Source of the DNA: Clostridiales bacterium
GTDB lineage: Bacteria > Bacillota > Clostridia > Christensenellales > Aristaeellaceae
DNA length: 64,000 nucleotides
Reading direction: 5' to 3'
Assembly: GCA_004557125.1 (NCBI GenBank)
Contig: SFET01000014.1
Coordinates: 1 to 64,000 of the forward strand
Shown here piece after piece: positions 52,774-61,629 of the stretch. Both the position numbers and the translations under genes were made by a program. Position 1 is the stretch's first letter. Each line of letters opens with the position of its first letter. The notes beneath the pieces were generated by a model. The model did no database searches, was not told the DNA's origin, and saw nothing but the letters and a program-made list of their open reading frames with translations.

Positions 52774-54249
52774 ATGAATGTTGAACGCAATCTGCCCGTG
52801 GTTCGAGAGCGCAAGCTGGAGATCCTGAAGGGCGACCCGGAGCTTTGCGCTCAGCAGAAGAAGGCCGGCAAGCTCATCGCTCGTGAGCGCATCGGTCTGC
52901 TGCTGGACGCCGCAAGCTTTGTTGAGTTGGACGTGTTGAATTCCGAAGCCGGCGTCGTGACCGGCTACGGCCTGATCAACGGCAGCCCCGTGTATGTCTA
53001 TGCCCAGGATTTCACCGTAAAGGGCGGCTCCGTGGGCGCGGATCATGCCCGCAAGGTGCTGAAGGTGATGGATCTGGCTGAAAAGACCGGCGCACCGGTC
53101 GTGGCGATCCTGGACACCGCAGGCGCACGCCTGGACGAGGGCATTGACGCCATGAACGCCTATGCGCTGATGGCGGGCAAGGCCAATGCGATTTCCGGCG
53201 TCGTGCCGCAGGTCGCGCTGGTGCTGGGCCCCTGCGGCGGCATCGCCTCCGCCATCGCCGGCATGAGCGACATCACCGTCATGAGCAAGAACGGCGCGCT
53301 GTTCGTCAACGGCCCGATGGTGGTCTCCACCGTCGCGGGCAAGGAAGTTGACATGGAGACCTTGGCCGGCGCGCAGGCGAGCGTGAAGTCCGGCATGGCT
53401 CACCTCACCGCCGAGACCGATGAGGAAGCCATCGCCAAGGCCCGCAAGCTCATCTCCATGCTGCCCGCCAACAACATGGCGGACGCGGAGGGCTTCTGCG
53501 AGGACGACGTCAACCGCGAGCTGGGCGATCTGAACGCGATTCAGAGCCTGGACGACGTGCGCGACGTGCTGACCCGCGTGGCCGATATGAACGACATCGT
53601 CGAGCTGGGCGCCGAGTTCGCCCCGTCCATGGTCACCGCCCTCGCCAAGATCGGCGGCACCACCGTGGGCTTCGTGGCCAACCAGGCCGCCAAGGACGAG
53701 GGTCGCCTGACCGTGTACGGCTCCAAGAAGGCCGCGCGCTTCGTCTCCTTCTGCGACTGCTTCTCCATCCCGGTGATCACCGTGGTGGATTCCATGGGCA
53801 TGAAGATCAGCGCCGCTCCCCAGGGTGAGCTGTCCCGCGCCGGCGCGCAGCTGATGTTCGCCTACGCCGAGGCCTCCACCCCGCGCATCGCCCTGATCGC
53901 CGGCAACGCCGTCGGCATGGGCTACGCCGCGCTGGCCTCTCGCACCGCTGCGGACGTGGTCTACGCCTGGCCGGGCGCCTGCATCAGCGCCGTGACCCCG
54001 AAGATCGCCGCCCAGCTGAACTATGCGGACGAGATGAAGGACGCCGCCGATCCCTTCGCCAAGCGCGCGGAGCTGGAGCAGCGGTACGTGGATGATGTGG
54101 CTGATGGCGTCAACGCTGCCAGGCAGGGCTATGTGGACGATGTGATCGAGCCCGCCCAGACCCGCATGATGCTCGCGGCCGCGCTGGAGATGCTCGCCGG
54201 CAAGCGCGAGTCCAAGCCCGCCAAGAAGCACGGCAACATGCCGCTGTAA
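52774..54249 (+). CDS. Acyl-CoA carboxyltransferase (12S/MmdA-like) subunit
   Basis: A 491-residue crotonase-fold carboxyltransferase of the propionyl-CoA carboxylase beta / methylmalonyl-CoA decarboxylase alpha family. The two halves show LGPCGGIASAIAGMSD and ALIAGNAVGMGYAALASR, the oxyanion-hole regions of each. It would move carboxyl groups between an acyl-CoA and the biotin carrier encoded at 54727. ATG 52774 follows TGGAGGG. It heads the five-gene sodium-pump cluster. Substrate (methylmalonyl-, glutaconyl- or malonyl-CoA) is not decided by sequence alone. Confidence 0.9.
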   Translation: MNVERNLPVVRERKLEILKGDPELCAQQKKAGKLIARERIGLLLDAASFVELDVLNSEAGVVTGYGLINGSPVYVYAQDFTVKGGSVGADHARKVLKVMDLAEKTGAPVVAILDTAGARLDEGIDAMNAYALMAGKANAISGVVPQVALVLGPCGGIASAIAGMSDITVMSKNGALFVNGPMVVSTVAGKEVDMETLAGAQASVKSGMAHLTAETDEEAIAKARKLISMLPANNMADAEGFCEDDVNRELGDLNAIQSLDDVRDVLTRVADMNDIVELGAEFAPSMVTALAKIGGTTVGFVANQAAKDEGRLTVYGSKKAARFVSFCDCFSIPVITVVDSMGMKISAAPQGELSRAGAQLMFAYAEASTPRIALIAGNAVGMGYAALASRTAADVVYAWPGACISAVTPKIAAQLNYADEMKDAADPFAKRAELEQRYVDDVADGVNAARQGYVDDVIEPAQTRMMLAAALEMLAGKRESKPAKKHGNMPL

Positions 54250-54261
54250 GGAGGCAAGGCC

Positions 54262-54639
54262 ATGAATACAATGAATCCTGTGGCCTATGGTCTGATCGTC
54301 GCCGTCATCGGCATCGCGGTCGTGTTCGTAGGCTTGACCATCCTGGTCTTCTTCGTCTGGCTGATGGGTCAGCTGTTCCGCGCCATCACAAAGGCGAAGG
54401 AGGAGAAGGCGAAGAAGGCTGCAGAGGCTGCCGCAGCCGCCGCTCCGGCGCCCGCTCCCGTGGTGGAGCAGCCCGTGGTGGAGGAGAGCGCCGTGGTGGA
54501 CGATTCCGAGCTGATCGCCGTGATCGCCGCCGCCATCGCCGCCTTCGACAACTCCGGCAAGCGCCTCGTCGTTCGCAAGGTTCGCCGCGTGCCCGGCTGG
54601 AAGGACGCCGCCCGCAGCGAGCAGATCTACCACTTTTAA
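54262..54639 (+). CDS. Sodium-pump decarboxylase gamma subunit (OadG family)
   Basis: A 125-residue protein with one N-terminal membrane helix (GLIVAVIGIAVVFVGLTILV), an Ala/Pro/Glu linker and a C-terminal segment VVRKVRRVPGWKDAARSEQI typical of clostridial OadG-like subunits. It holds the soluble carboxyltransferase and biotin carrier to the membrane pump. It starts 12 bases after the carboxyltransferase gene. Confidence 0.88.
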   Translation: MNTMNPVAYGLIVAVIGIAVVFVGLTILVFFVWLMGQLFRAITKAKEEKAKKAAEAAAAAAPAPAPVVEQPVVEESAVVDDSELIAVIAAAIAAFDNSGKRLVVRKVRRVPGWKDAARSEQIYHF

Positions 54640-54726
54640 TGCGCCGCACACGGCGCCTGCGCGCCGGAATGCAGCTTTTCGACATGAAAGAAAATCGGTT
54701 TGATTGAAGATTAGGAGGATAATACC

Positions 54727-55137
54727 ATGCGCAAGTTTGCGATCACCGTTAACGGCACGTCCTACGAAGTTGAAGTTGAAGAGATCGGCGGCGCTCCCGT
54801 ATTCGCAGCCGCACCCGTCGCTGCCCCCGTCGCCGCGCCCGCACCCGTAGCCGCCCCCGCGCCGGCCGCCGCTCCCAAGGCCGCTGCTCCCGCGCCGAAG
54901 GCCGCCGCTGCCGCACCCGCCGGTGCTGAGACCGTCACCGCGCCCATGCCGGGCACCATCAACTCCGTGAAGGTCGCGGGCGGCCAGTCCGTCAAGAAGG
55001 GCGACGTGCTCGTCATCCTCGAGGCCATGAAGATGGAGAACGAGATCATGGCGCCCCGCGATGGCGTCATCGCTTCTGTGAACGTGGCCCAGGGCGCCTC
55101 CGTCAACACCGGCGACGTGCTCGTGTCCCTGAACTGA
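54727..55137 (+). CDS. Biotin carboxyl carrier subunit
   Basis: A 136-residue biotin carrier. A short N-terminal domain (1-20) is joined by an Ala/Pro linker (25-66) to the biotinyl domain, where K102 in EAMKMENE is biotinylated. It shuttles carboxyl groups between the two carboxyltransferases and the beta subunit of the pump. ATG follows TTAGGAGG. Confidence 0.94.
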   Translation: MRKFAITVNGTSYEVEVEEIGGAPVFAAAPVAAPVAAPAPVAAPAPAAAPKAAAPAPKAAAAAPAGAETVTAPMPGTINSVKVAGGQSVKKGDVLVILEAMKMENEIMAPRDGVIASVNVAQGASVNTGDVLVSLN

Positions 55138-55168
55138 TTTGCCGGTGAACGGCAAGGAGGGCCAACGA

Positions 55169-56623
55169 ATGTACAAACACAGTAAGATGAGCAGAATGCG
55201 CGGCTTCGCGTGCCTGCTGATCCTGTTTGCCCTGCTGACCGCATGGGCCGTTGCAGAGACTTCCACGGCGGATGCCCCCGCCGCAGATTATGTGGTGCGG
55301 GAAGTCACCGATCCGGAAGCCGTTGCGGCGGACGTGGAGAAGGCCAGCCTGGAACAGACGGATCCGGAAATCAATATTCTCCAGGGCTTGAAAAAGATCG
55401 TTCAGTCCACCGGCTTTGCCCAGGGCGAATGGCGCCAGTACGTCATGATCCTGGTGGCATGCTTCTTCCTGTATCTGGCCATTGTGCAGCAGTTCGAGCC
55501 GCTGCTCCTGCTGCCCATCGCCTTCGGCATGCTGCTGGCGAACCTGCCGGCCGCCGGACTGATGAACCACGTCAGCTACACCTTCTATCCCACCCTGCAC
55601 GACGCGGCCGTGGCCGCCGAGGCGCTGGGCAAGGATGCGCAGGACATCGTGTGGCGCTACAATGAGGCCGCCGGCATGATGCAGTACAGCATCCAGACCG
55701 CCAACGGCGGCGTGCTGTACTACCTGTACCAGGGCGTCAAGCTGGGCATCTTCCCGCCGATCATCTTCATGGGCGTCGGCGCGATGACCGACTTCGGTCC
55801 CCTGATCGCCAACCCGAAGAGCCTGCTGCTGGGCGCTGCCGCACAGCTGGGCATCTTCATCACCTTCCTGGGCGCGAAGCTGATGGGCTTCTCCGCTGCA
55901 GAGGCCGGCTCCATCGGCATCATCGGCGGCGCGGACGGCCCAACGGCCATCTTCGTCACCACCAAGCTGGCGCCGCACCTTCTAGGCGCGATCGCCGTCG
56001 CCGCATACTCCTACATGGCGCTGGTTCCGGTCATTCAGCCGCCCATCATGAAGGCGCTGACCACCAAGAAGGAGCGCCTGATTCGCATGCCGCAGCTGCG
56101 CCCGGTCTCCAAGACCGAGCTGGTCATCTTCCCGATCATGGTCACCATCGTGGTATCCCTGCTGCTGCCCGATGCGGCTTCCCTGGTGGGCTGCCTGATG
56201 TTCGGTAACCTCTGCCGCGTCAGCGGCGTGACCGAGCGCCTGAACAAGACGATCCAGAACGAGCTGTGCAACATCGTCACCATCTTCCTGGGTCTGACCG
56301 TCGGCGCGACCACCAACGGCTCCACCTTCCTGACCGCAAGCACCCTGAAGATCGTCGTTCTGGGCGTGTTCGCCTTCGGCTGCGGCACTGCCGGCGGCGT
56401 GCTGCTGGCCAAGCTGATGAACAAGCTCACCGGCGGCAAGATCAACCCGCTGATCGGCTCCGCAGGCGTGTCCGCCGTTCCCATGGCGGCCCGCGTGTCC
56501 AACAAGGTCGGCCAGCAGTACGATCCCGGCAACTTCCTGCTGATGAACGCAATGGGCCCCAACGTGGCCGGCGTCATCGGCTCCGCGGTTGCTGCGGGCG
56601 TGTTCATCTCGCTCTTCGCATAA
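55169..56623 (+). CDS. oadB: Sodium-pump decarboxylase beta subunit
   Basis: A 484-residue polytopic membrane protein that decarboxylates carboxybiotin and exports sodium ions. The signature GIIGGADGPTAIF, the NAMGPNVAGVIGSAVAAG segment near the end and about ten hydrophobic segments match OadB/MmdB/GcdB. It has an unusual N-terminal extension of about 85 residues with a signal-like helix (FACLLILFALLTAWAVA) before the usual start. ATG 55169 follows AAGGAGG. Confidence 0.93.
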   Translation: MYKHSKMSRMRGFACLLILFALLTAWAVAETSTADAPAADYVVREVTDPEAVAADVEKASLEQTDPEINILQGLKKIVQSTGFAQGEWRQYVMILVACFFLYLAIVQQFEPLLLLPIAFGMLLANLPAAGLMNHVSYTFYPTLHDAAVAAEALGKDAQDIVWRYNEAAGMMQYSIQTANGGVLYYLYQGVKLGIFPPIIFMGVGAMTDFGPLIANPKSLLLGAAAQLGIFITFLGAKLMGFSAAEAGSIGIIGGADGPTAIFVTTKLAPHLLGAIAVAAYSYMALVPVIQPPIMKALTTKKERLIRMPQLRPVSKTELVIFPIMVTIVVSLLLPDAASLVGCLMFGNLCRVSGVTERLNKTIQNELCNIVTIFLGLTVGATTNGSTFLTASTLKIVVLGVFAFGCGTAGGVLLAKLMNKLTGGKINPLIGSAGVSAVPMAARVSNKVGQQYDPGNFLLMNAMGPNVAGVIGSAVAAGVFISLFA

Positions 56624-56813
56624 GGCCGCCGATGTCTCCCGTTTGGAAGCCATCGCCACGCGCGACCGCCGCGCTGCGGCCGGTCCGCTGGCCATTAACG
56701 TGCTAAGGCCAAATTGGTGAGATTCAAACCACAATATCTCCGGTGCAGCCGCCCTTCGGCGGCGCGCCGGTTGCCGGATCGGTTTCCCGTTTGAACGCAA
56801 GGAGGAAAACATT

Positions 56814-58226
56814 ATGGGCAAAGTAATGATTACCGAAACCATCCTTCGCGACGCACATCAGTCCCAGGCCGCAACCCGTATGCGCACCGAGGACATGCTG
56901 CCCGCCTGCGATGTGCTGGACAAAGTTGGTTACTATTCTCTGGAGTGCTGGGGCGGCGCAACCTTCGACAGCTGCCTGCGCTTCCTGAACGAGGATCCCT
57001 GGGAGCGCCTGCGCAAGCTGAAGGCGGCCCTGCCGAACACCAAGCTGCAGATGCTCTTCCGCGGCCAGAACATCCTGGGCTACCGCCACTATGCCGATGA
57101 CGTGGTGGATGAGTTCGTCCGCCTGTCCATCAAGAACGGCATCGACGTCATCCGCATCTTCGACGCGCTGAACGATCCCCGCAACCTGGAGGCCTGCATC
57201 AAGGCCACCAAGAAGTATGGCGGAATCTGCGAGGTCGCGCTGTCCTACACCATCAGCCCGGTGCACACCGAGGAGTACTTCGTTGAGCTGGCCCTGAAGC
57301 TGGAGAAGATGGGCGCAGACAACATCTGCATCAAGGACATGGCCAACCTGCTGCTGCCCTACAACGCATACTCCCTGGTCAAGAAGCTCAAGCAGGCGCT
57401 GCGCCCCGAGACCAAGGTGCACCTGCACACCCACAACACCACCGGTACCGGCGACATGGTCAACCTGAAGGCCATCGAGGCGGGCTGCGACATCGTGGAC
57501 TGCGCGCTGTCCCCGCTGGGCAACGGCACCTCTCAGCCTGCCACCGAGTCTCTGGTCGCCACCCTGCGCGGCACCGAGTATGACACCGGCATCGACCTCG
57601 ACCTGCTCACCAAGGCCACGGAGCACTTCCGCGGCGTCGCCCAGAAGCTGACCGAGCAGGGCATCCTGGATCCCAAGGTGCTGAAGGTGGACGTCAACAC
57701 CCTGAAGTATCAGGTTCCGGGCGGCATGCTGTCCAACCTGATCAACCAGCTGAAGCAGGCCGGCAAGTCCGACAAGCTCTACGAGGTGCTGGCTGAGGTT
57801 CCGCGGGTCCGCAAGGACTTCGGCTATCCGCCGCTGGTCACCCCCACCTCTCAGATCGTGGGCACCCAGGCCGTGATGAACGTCATCACCGGCGAGCGCT
57901 ACAAGATGAATCCGAAGGAGTCCCAGGGCCTGATGGCCGGCGAGTACGGCACGCTGCCGGCGCCTGTGAACGAGGAGGTTCGCAGGAAGGTCATCGGCGA
58001 CCGCAAGGTCATCACCTGCCGCCCCGTGGACGATCCCAACTACGGCGCGAAGCACCTGGACGAGTTCCGCAAGGAGATCGGCCAGTACTACATGCAGGAG
58101 GAGGACGTGCTCTCCTACGCCCTGTTCCCGCAGGTTGCCGAGAAGTTCTTCATCGCCCGTCAGGCGTCTCAGCTGAAGCTGGACAACTCCGTCCGTGACG
58201 AGAAGAACAACGCAATGCCCATCTGA
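56814..58226 (+). CDS. Pyruvate/oxaloacetate carboxyltransferase (5S/OadA-type) subunit
   Basis: A 470-residue carboxyltransferase of the pyruvate carboxylase/oxaloacetate decarboxylase family without its own biotin domain. It has RDAHQSQAATRMRTEDM, FRGQNILGY, the lysine in CIKDMANLL and the metal-binding HLHTHNTTGTG. It would exchange carboxyl groups between oxaloacetate or pyruvate and the carrier at 54727. The ATG follows AAGGAGG. A terminator follows. Together with the 12S-like subunit it gives the pump two substrate specificities. Confidence 0.92.
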   Translation: MGKVMITETILRDAHQSQAATRMRTEDMLPACDVLDKVGYYSLECWGGATFDSCLRFLNEDPWERLRKLKAALPNTKLQMLFRGQNILGYRHYADDVVDEFVRLSIKNGIDVIRIFDALNDPRNLEACIKATKKYGGICEVALSYTISPVHTEEYFVELALKLEKMGADNICIKDMANLLLPYNAYSLVKKLKQALRPETKVHLHTHNTTGTGDMVNLKAIEAGCDIVDCALSPLGNGTSQPATESLVATLRGTEYDTGIDLDLLTKATEHFRGVAQKLTEQGILDPKVLKVDVNTLKYQVPGGMLSNLINQLKQAGKSDKLYEVLAEVPRVRKDFGYPPLVTPTSQIVGTQAVMNVITGERYKMNPKESQGLMAGEYGTLPAPVNEEVRRKVIGDRKVITCRPVDDPNYGAKHLDEFRKEIGQYYMQEEDVLSYALFPQVAEKFFIARQASQLKLDNSVRDEKNNAMPI

Positions 58227-58240
58227 GCATGAAGGAAATG

Positions 58241-58270
58241 GCCCCCGAAGCGCTCGCTTCGGGGGCTTTC
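58241..58270 (+). terminator. Terminator of the decarboxylase cluster
   Basis: GCCCCCGAAGC (58241-58251) with GCTTCGGGGGC (58256-58266), TCGC loop and TTTC. Confidence 0.8.
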
Positions 58271-58310
58271 GCATTTGCGGGGCTGCAAGCATAATTTACA
58301 GTGCCGAACG

Positions 58311-58339
58311 TTTACAAATACAGCCCGCCGTGGTACAAT
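58311..58339 (+). promoter_or_regulatory. Promoter of the CapA-like gene
   Basis: TTTACA (58311-58316), 17 bases, TACAAT (58334-58339), with TGG just before the -10. Confidence 0.7.
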
Positions 58340-58431
58340 ATTAACGATTATCATATGGAAAAGAGAGGTTTTCCGGCGATGATCCGCGCCGCAGGGCGCG
58401 AAAATGAGCAAGATCGGCAGGGGGAGAGCGC

Positions 58432-59727
58432 GTGCCGGAGCAGAGCAGACAGAGCGGCAAAAAGCGCATGAGCAAGGCGCAGCGCAGGCGGCTGAAGCGT
58501 CAGAAGCGCATCATTGCCGTCGTATTGGCGGTTTTGGCCGCGCTGCTGGTAGCGGCCATCGCATGGATGCTGCTCGCCGGCCTGCAGCCGAAGAACGACA
58601 GCATCGCCTCCGGAGAGCCTGCAATTCCCGTGGAGACCGCCGCACCCACGGCCACTTCTGCACCTACGGTGGAACCAACGCCCACGGCGGAACCCACGCC
58701 CACGCCTGCGCCCGAGCCGGTGTACATCACCCTGACTGCGGTGGGGGACTGCACCCTGGGCGGCAACACCAACAGCGGCGGCGAGGGCGAGGAGCGCTTC
58801 GCGGCCTGCTTTGAGAAGTACGGCGCGGACTACTTTTTGCAGAACGTGCGCGCCCTGTTCGAGAGCGACGACGTGACCGTCGCCAACCTGGAGGGCCCGC
58901 TGACCACCGCTACGGAGAAGCGCAGCAACCGCCAGTTCAACTTCCGGGGCGATCCGGAGTACGTGAACATCCTCGCCGGCTCCAGCGTGGAGGTGTGCAA
59001 CCTGGCCAACAACCACGCCTACGACTTCAAGACCGCGGGCTTTGACGAGACCGCGCAGACCCTGGCGGACGCTGGAATCGGCGCGTGCGGCTTCGGCCTG
59101 GAGCACTACATGGAGATCAAGGGCTGCACCGTCGGCTTCCTGGGCTTCACCGAGTGGGACTACGAGGAGGACGATCTGCTGCGCGATGTGCGCACCGCCC
59201 GGGAGAAATGCGATCTGCTGATCGTGTGCATCCACTGGGGCGAGGAGCTGACCTACAAGCAGACGAAGAATGTCGACAAGCTGGGCCGCGCAATCGTGGA
59301 TGCGGGCGCGGATCTGGTGATCGGCGGCCATTCCCACGTCTACGGCGAGATCGAGCAGTATCAGGGCAAGTACATCATCTACAGCCTGGGCAACTTCTGC
59401 TTCGGGGGCAACAAGAAGCCCACGGATCCCCAGTGCATCATCTTCCAGCAGCGCTTCCGTGTCTGGCCGGACGGCAGCATCGCGGACGCAGGCATCAACC
59501 TGATCCCGGCGCAGGTGTCCACCAGCACCAAGTCCAACGACTACCAGCCCATCTTCCTGGAGGGCGACGAGGCTGCGGAGCTGCTGGCGAAGGTGGCGAA
59601 GGTGTCGAACCTCACCGAGGAGAGCACCATATGGATGCCGGAGAGCTACGTGGTGCAGAACGAAATTGTGACAGCCGATGCGAAGATCGGCCCGACGGTG
59701 GACGCCGGATCGGACGCTTCGCTGTAA
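58432..59727 (+). CDS. CapA family protein (poly-gamma-glutamate capsule-type metallophosphatase fold)
   Basis: A 431-residue protein anchored by one membrane helix (IIAVVLAVLAALLVAAIAWM, about 25-44), followed by a Pro/Thr linker and a CapA domain outside the cell. Domain motifs are AVGDCTLGG, VANLEGPLT, NLANNHAYDF, VCIHWGEE and GGHSHVYGEIE...YSLGNFCFGG. CapA-type proteins act in polyglutamate capsule or cell-wall metabolism, but no capB or capC is near. The start is GTG 58432 after GGGGGAGAG. It is followed 39 bases later by glnS. Confidence 0.88.
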   Translation: MPEQSRQSGKKRMSKAQRRRLKRQKRIIAVVLAVLAALLVAAIAWMLLAGLQPKNDSIASGEPAIPVETAAPTATSAPTVEPTPTAEPTPTPAPEPVYITLTAVGDCTLGGNTNSGGEGEERFAACFEKYGADYFLQNVRALFESDDVTVANLEGPLTTATEKRSNRQFNFRGDPEYVNILAGSSVEVCNLANNHAYDFKTAGFDETAQTLADAGIGACGFGLEHYMEIKGCTVGFLGFTEWDYEEDDLLRDVRTAREKCDLLIVCIHWGEELTYKQTKNVDKLGRAIVDAGADLVIGGHSHVYGEIEQYQGKYIIYSLGNFCFGGNKKPTDPQCIIFQQRFRVWPDGSIADAGINLIPAQVSTSTKSNDYQPIFLEGDEAAELLAKVAKVSNLTEESTIWMPESYVVQNEIVTADAKIGPTVDAGSDASL

Positions 59728-59766
59728 TACAGGATTTTTCGGGAAAGAATGTTGGGGGGACTGAAA

Positions 59767-61473
59767 ATGGAGAACGAAGCAAGACGCGCGAGCAACTTTA
59801 TCGAGGAGAACATCAATCAGGATCTGGCCAGCGGCCGCTTTGACCACGTCAAGACCCGCTTCCCGCCGGAGCCGAACGGCTATCTGCACATCGGCCACGC
59901 GAAGGCGCTGTGCGTGGACTTCGGCATCGCCCAGAAGTACGGCGGCTCCTGCAACCTGCGCTTTGACGACACCAATCCCGCCAAGGAGGAGAAGGCCTTC
60001 GTCGAGGGCATTCAGGCCGACATCGAGTGGCTGGGCTTCAAGTGGGACAACCTCTACTTCGCCTCCGATTTCTTCGATCGCCTGTACGAGATCGCCTGCA
60101 GCATGATCCGCCGCGGCCTGGCCTACGTGGACGACCAGTCGCCGGAGGAGATGCGCAAGAACCGCGGCACGCTGACCCAGCCGGGCGTGAACAGCCCCTA
60201 CCGCGACCGCACGCCGGAGGAGAATCTCGACCTGTTCCAGCGCATGAAGGCCGGCGAGTTCCCGGACGGCAGCCGCGTGCTGCGCGCCAAGATCGACATG
60301 GCCTCGCCCAACGTGCTGCTGCGCGACCCCACCATGTACCGCATCAAGCACATGCATCACCACCGCGCCGGTGATAAGTGGTGCATCTATCCCATGTACG
60401 ACTTCCAGCACCCCGTGCAGGACGCCATCGAGGGCATCACCCACAGCCTGTGCTCCCTGGAGTATGAGATTCACCGCCCGCTGTACGACTGGTTCGTCAC
60501 CCACGCCGAGGTCACCGACCAGCCGCCGCGCCAGATCGAGTTTGCCCGCCTGAACATCGAGCGCACCGTCATGTCCAAGCGCTACCTGCGCCGCATGGTG
60601 GAGGAGGGCGTGGTGTCAGGATGGGATGATCCCCGCATGCCCACGCTGGTGGCCATGCGCCGCCGCGGCTATCCTGCCAGCGCCGTGCTGGACTTCATGG
60701 GCCGCGTGGGCGTGGCCAAGGCCGACTCCACCGTGGAGGGCAGCCTGCTGGATCACTGCGTGCGCGAGGCTCTGGCCGACAGCGCGCCCCGCGCCATGGC
60801 CGTGCTGAACCCGCTGAAGCTGACCTTCTCCAACTGGGAGGAGGGCAAGGTGGACGAGCTGACCGTGGAGAACCATCCCGATCACCCGGAGCTGGGCACG
60901 CGCACTGTGCGCTTCACCAAGCACGCCTACATCGAGCAGGAGGACTTCATGGAGGAGCCGGTGAAGAAGTTCTTCCGCCTGGCCCCCAGCAAGGAGGTTC
61001 GCCTGAAGGGCGCTTACATCATCCGCTGCGACGAGGTCGTGAAGAATGCGGAGGGCGAGATCGTCGAGCTGATCTGCTCCGTGGATCTGGAGAGCCGCTC
61101 TGGCAGCGAGGGCGCAAACCGCAAGGTCAAGGGCACGCTGCACTGGCTGAGCGACGTGGACGCGCGCCCCGCCGAGTTCCGCCTGTACGAGCCCATCCTG
61201 CTGGAGGAGCCGGAGGAGGTCGAAGCCCCCGAAATCGAGGACGAGGACGCTCCCGAGGCTGCGCCTGCAGACTTCATGGATCGCATCAATCCCAACAGCC
61301 TGAAGGTGGTGAAGGGCTTCTGCGAGCCCTACATCGCAAACAGCGAGGTGGGCGCGAGCTTCCAGTTCCTGCGCATGGGCTACTTCTGCAAGGACAAGGA
61401 TTCCACCGCGGAGCTGCCCGTGTACAACCGCACCGTCGGCCTGAAGGACAGCTGGGCCAAGGTGGCCAAGTAA
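59767..61473 (+). CDS. glnS: Glutaminyl-tRNA synthetase
   Basis: A 568-residue class I synthetase that charges tRNA-Gln directly. It has the HIGH-type GYLHIGHAKAL, LRFDDTNPAKEEKAFVEGI and the KMSKS-type VMSKRYL, and a C-terminal two-barrel anticodon domain with an acidic stretch (about 480-500). ATG 59767 follows TTGGGGGGA. Many Bacillota lack GlnRS and use the amidotransferase route, so its presence is a lineage clue. Confidence 0.95.
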   Translation: MENEARRASNFIEENINQDLASGRFDHVKTRFPPEPNGYLHIGHAKALCVDFGIAQKYGGSCNLRFDDTNPAKEEKAFVEGIQADIEWLGFKWDNLYFASDFFDRLYEIACSMIRRGLAYVDDQSPEEMRKNRGTLTQPGVNSPYRDRTPEENLDLFQRMKAGEFPDGSRVLRAKIDMASPNVLLRDPTMYRIKHMHHHRAGDKWCIYPMYDFQHPVQDAIEGITHSLCSLEYEIHRPLYDWFVTHAEVTDQPPRQIEFARLNIERTVMSKRYLRRMVEEGVVSGWDDPRMPTLVAMRRRGYPASAVLDFMGRVGVAKADSTVEGSLLDHCVREALADSAPRAMAVLNPLKLTFSNWEEGKVDELTVENHPDHPELGTRTVRFTKHAYIEQEDFMEEPVKKFFRLAPSKEVRLKGAYIIRCDEVVKNAEGEIVELICSVDLESRSGSEGANRKVKGTLHWLSDVDARPAEFRLYEPILLEEPEEVEAPEIEDEDAPEAAPADFMDRINPNSLKVVKGFCEPYIANSEVGASFQFLRMGYFCKDKDSTAELPVYNRTVGLKDSWAKVAK

Positions 61474-61479
61474 ACAAAG

Positions 61480-61514
61480 AAGGCTCCATCCTGCAATCGG
61501 GATGGAGCCTTTGC
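61480..61514 (+). terminator. Terminator after glnS
   Basis: AAGGCTCCATCC (61480-61491) with GGATGGAGCCTT (61500-61511), then TTG. Confidence 0.8.
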
Positions 61515-61533
61515 GTGAGAAAGCCCGTATATA

Positions 61534-61560
61534 GCCGTAGGGCGGGGTGGCTTCACCCCC
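61534..61560. repeat. Copy of the GCCGYAGGGCGGGGTG dispersed repeat
   Basis: GCCGTAGGGCGGGGTG (61534-61549) matches 15 of 16 bases of the palindrome arm at 48080-48095. Here only the inner GGGGTG/CACCCC pairing is kept. It lies between convergent glnS and prs. Confidence 0.55.
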
Positions 61561-61629
61561 CCGCACAATACGATGGGTCTGTCTTCAAACGACAAGCGTT
61601 TGGGGACAGACCCATTGACATTTCCGGTT

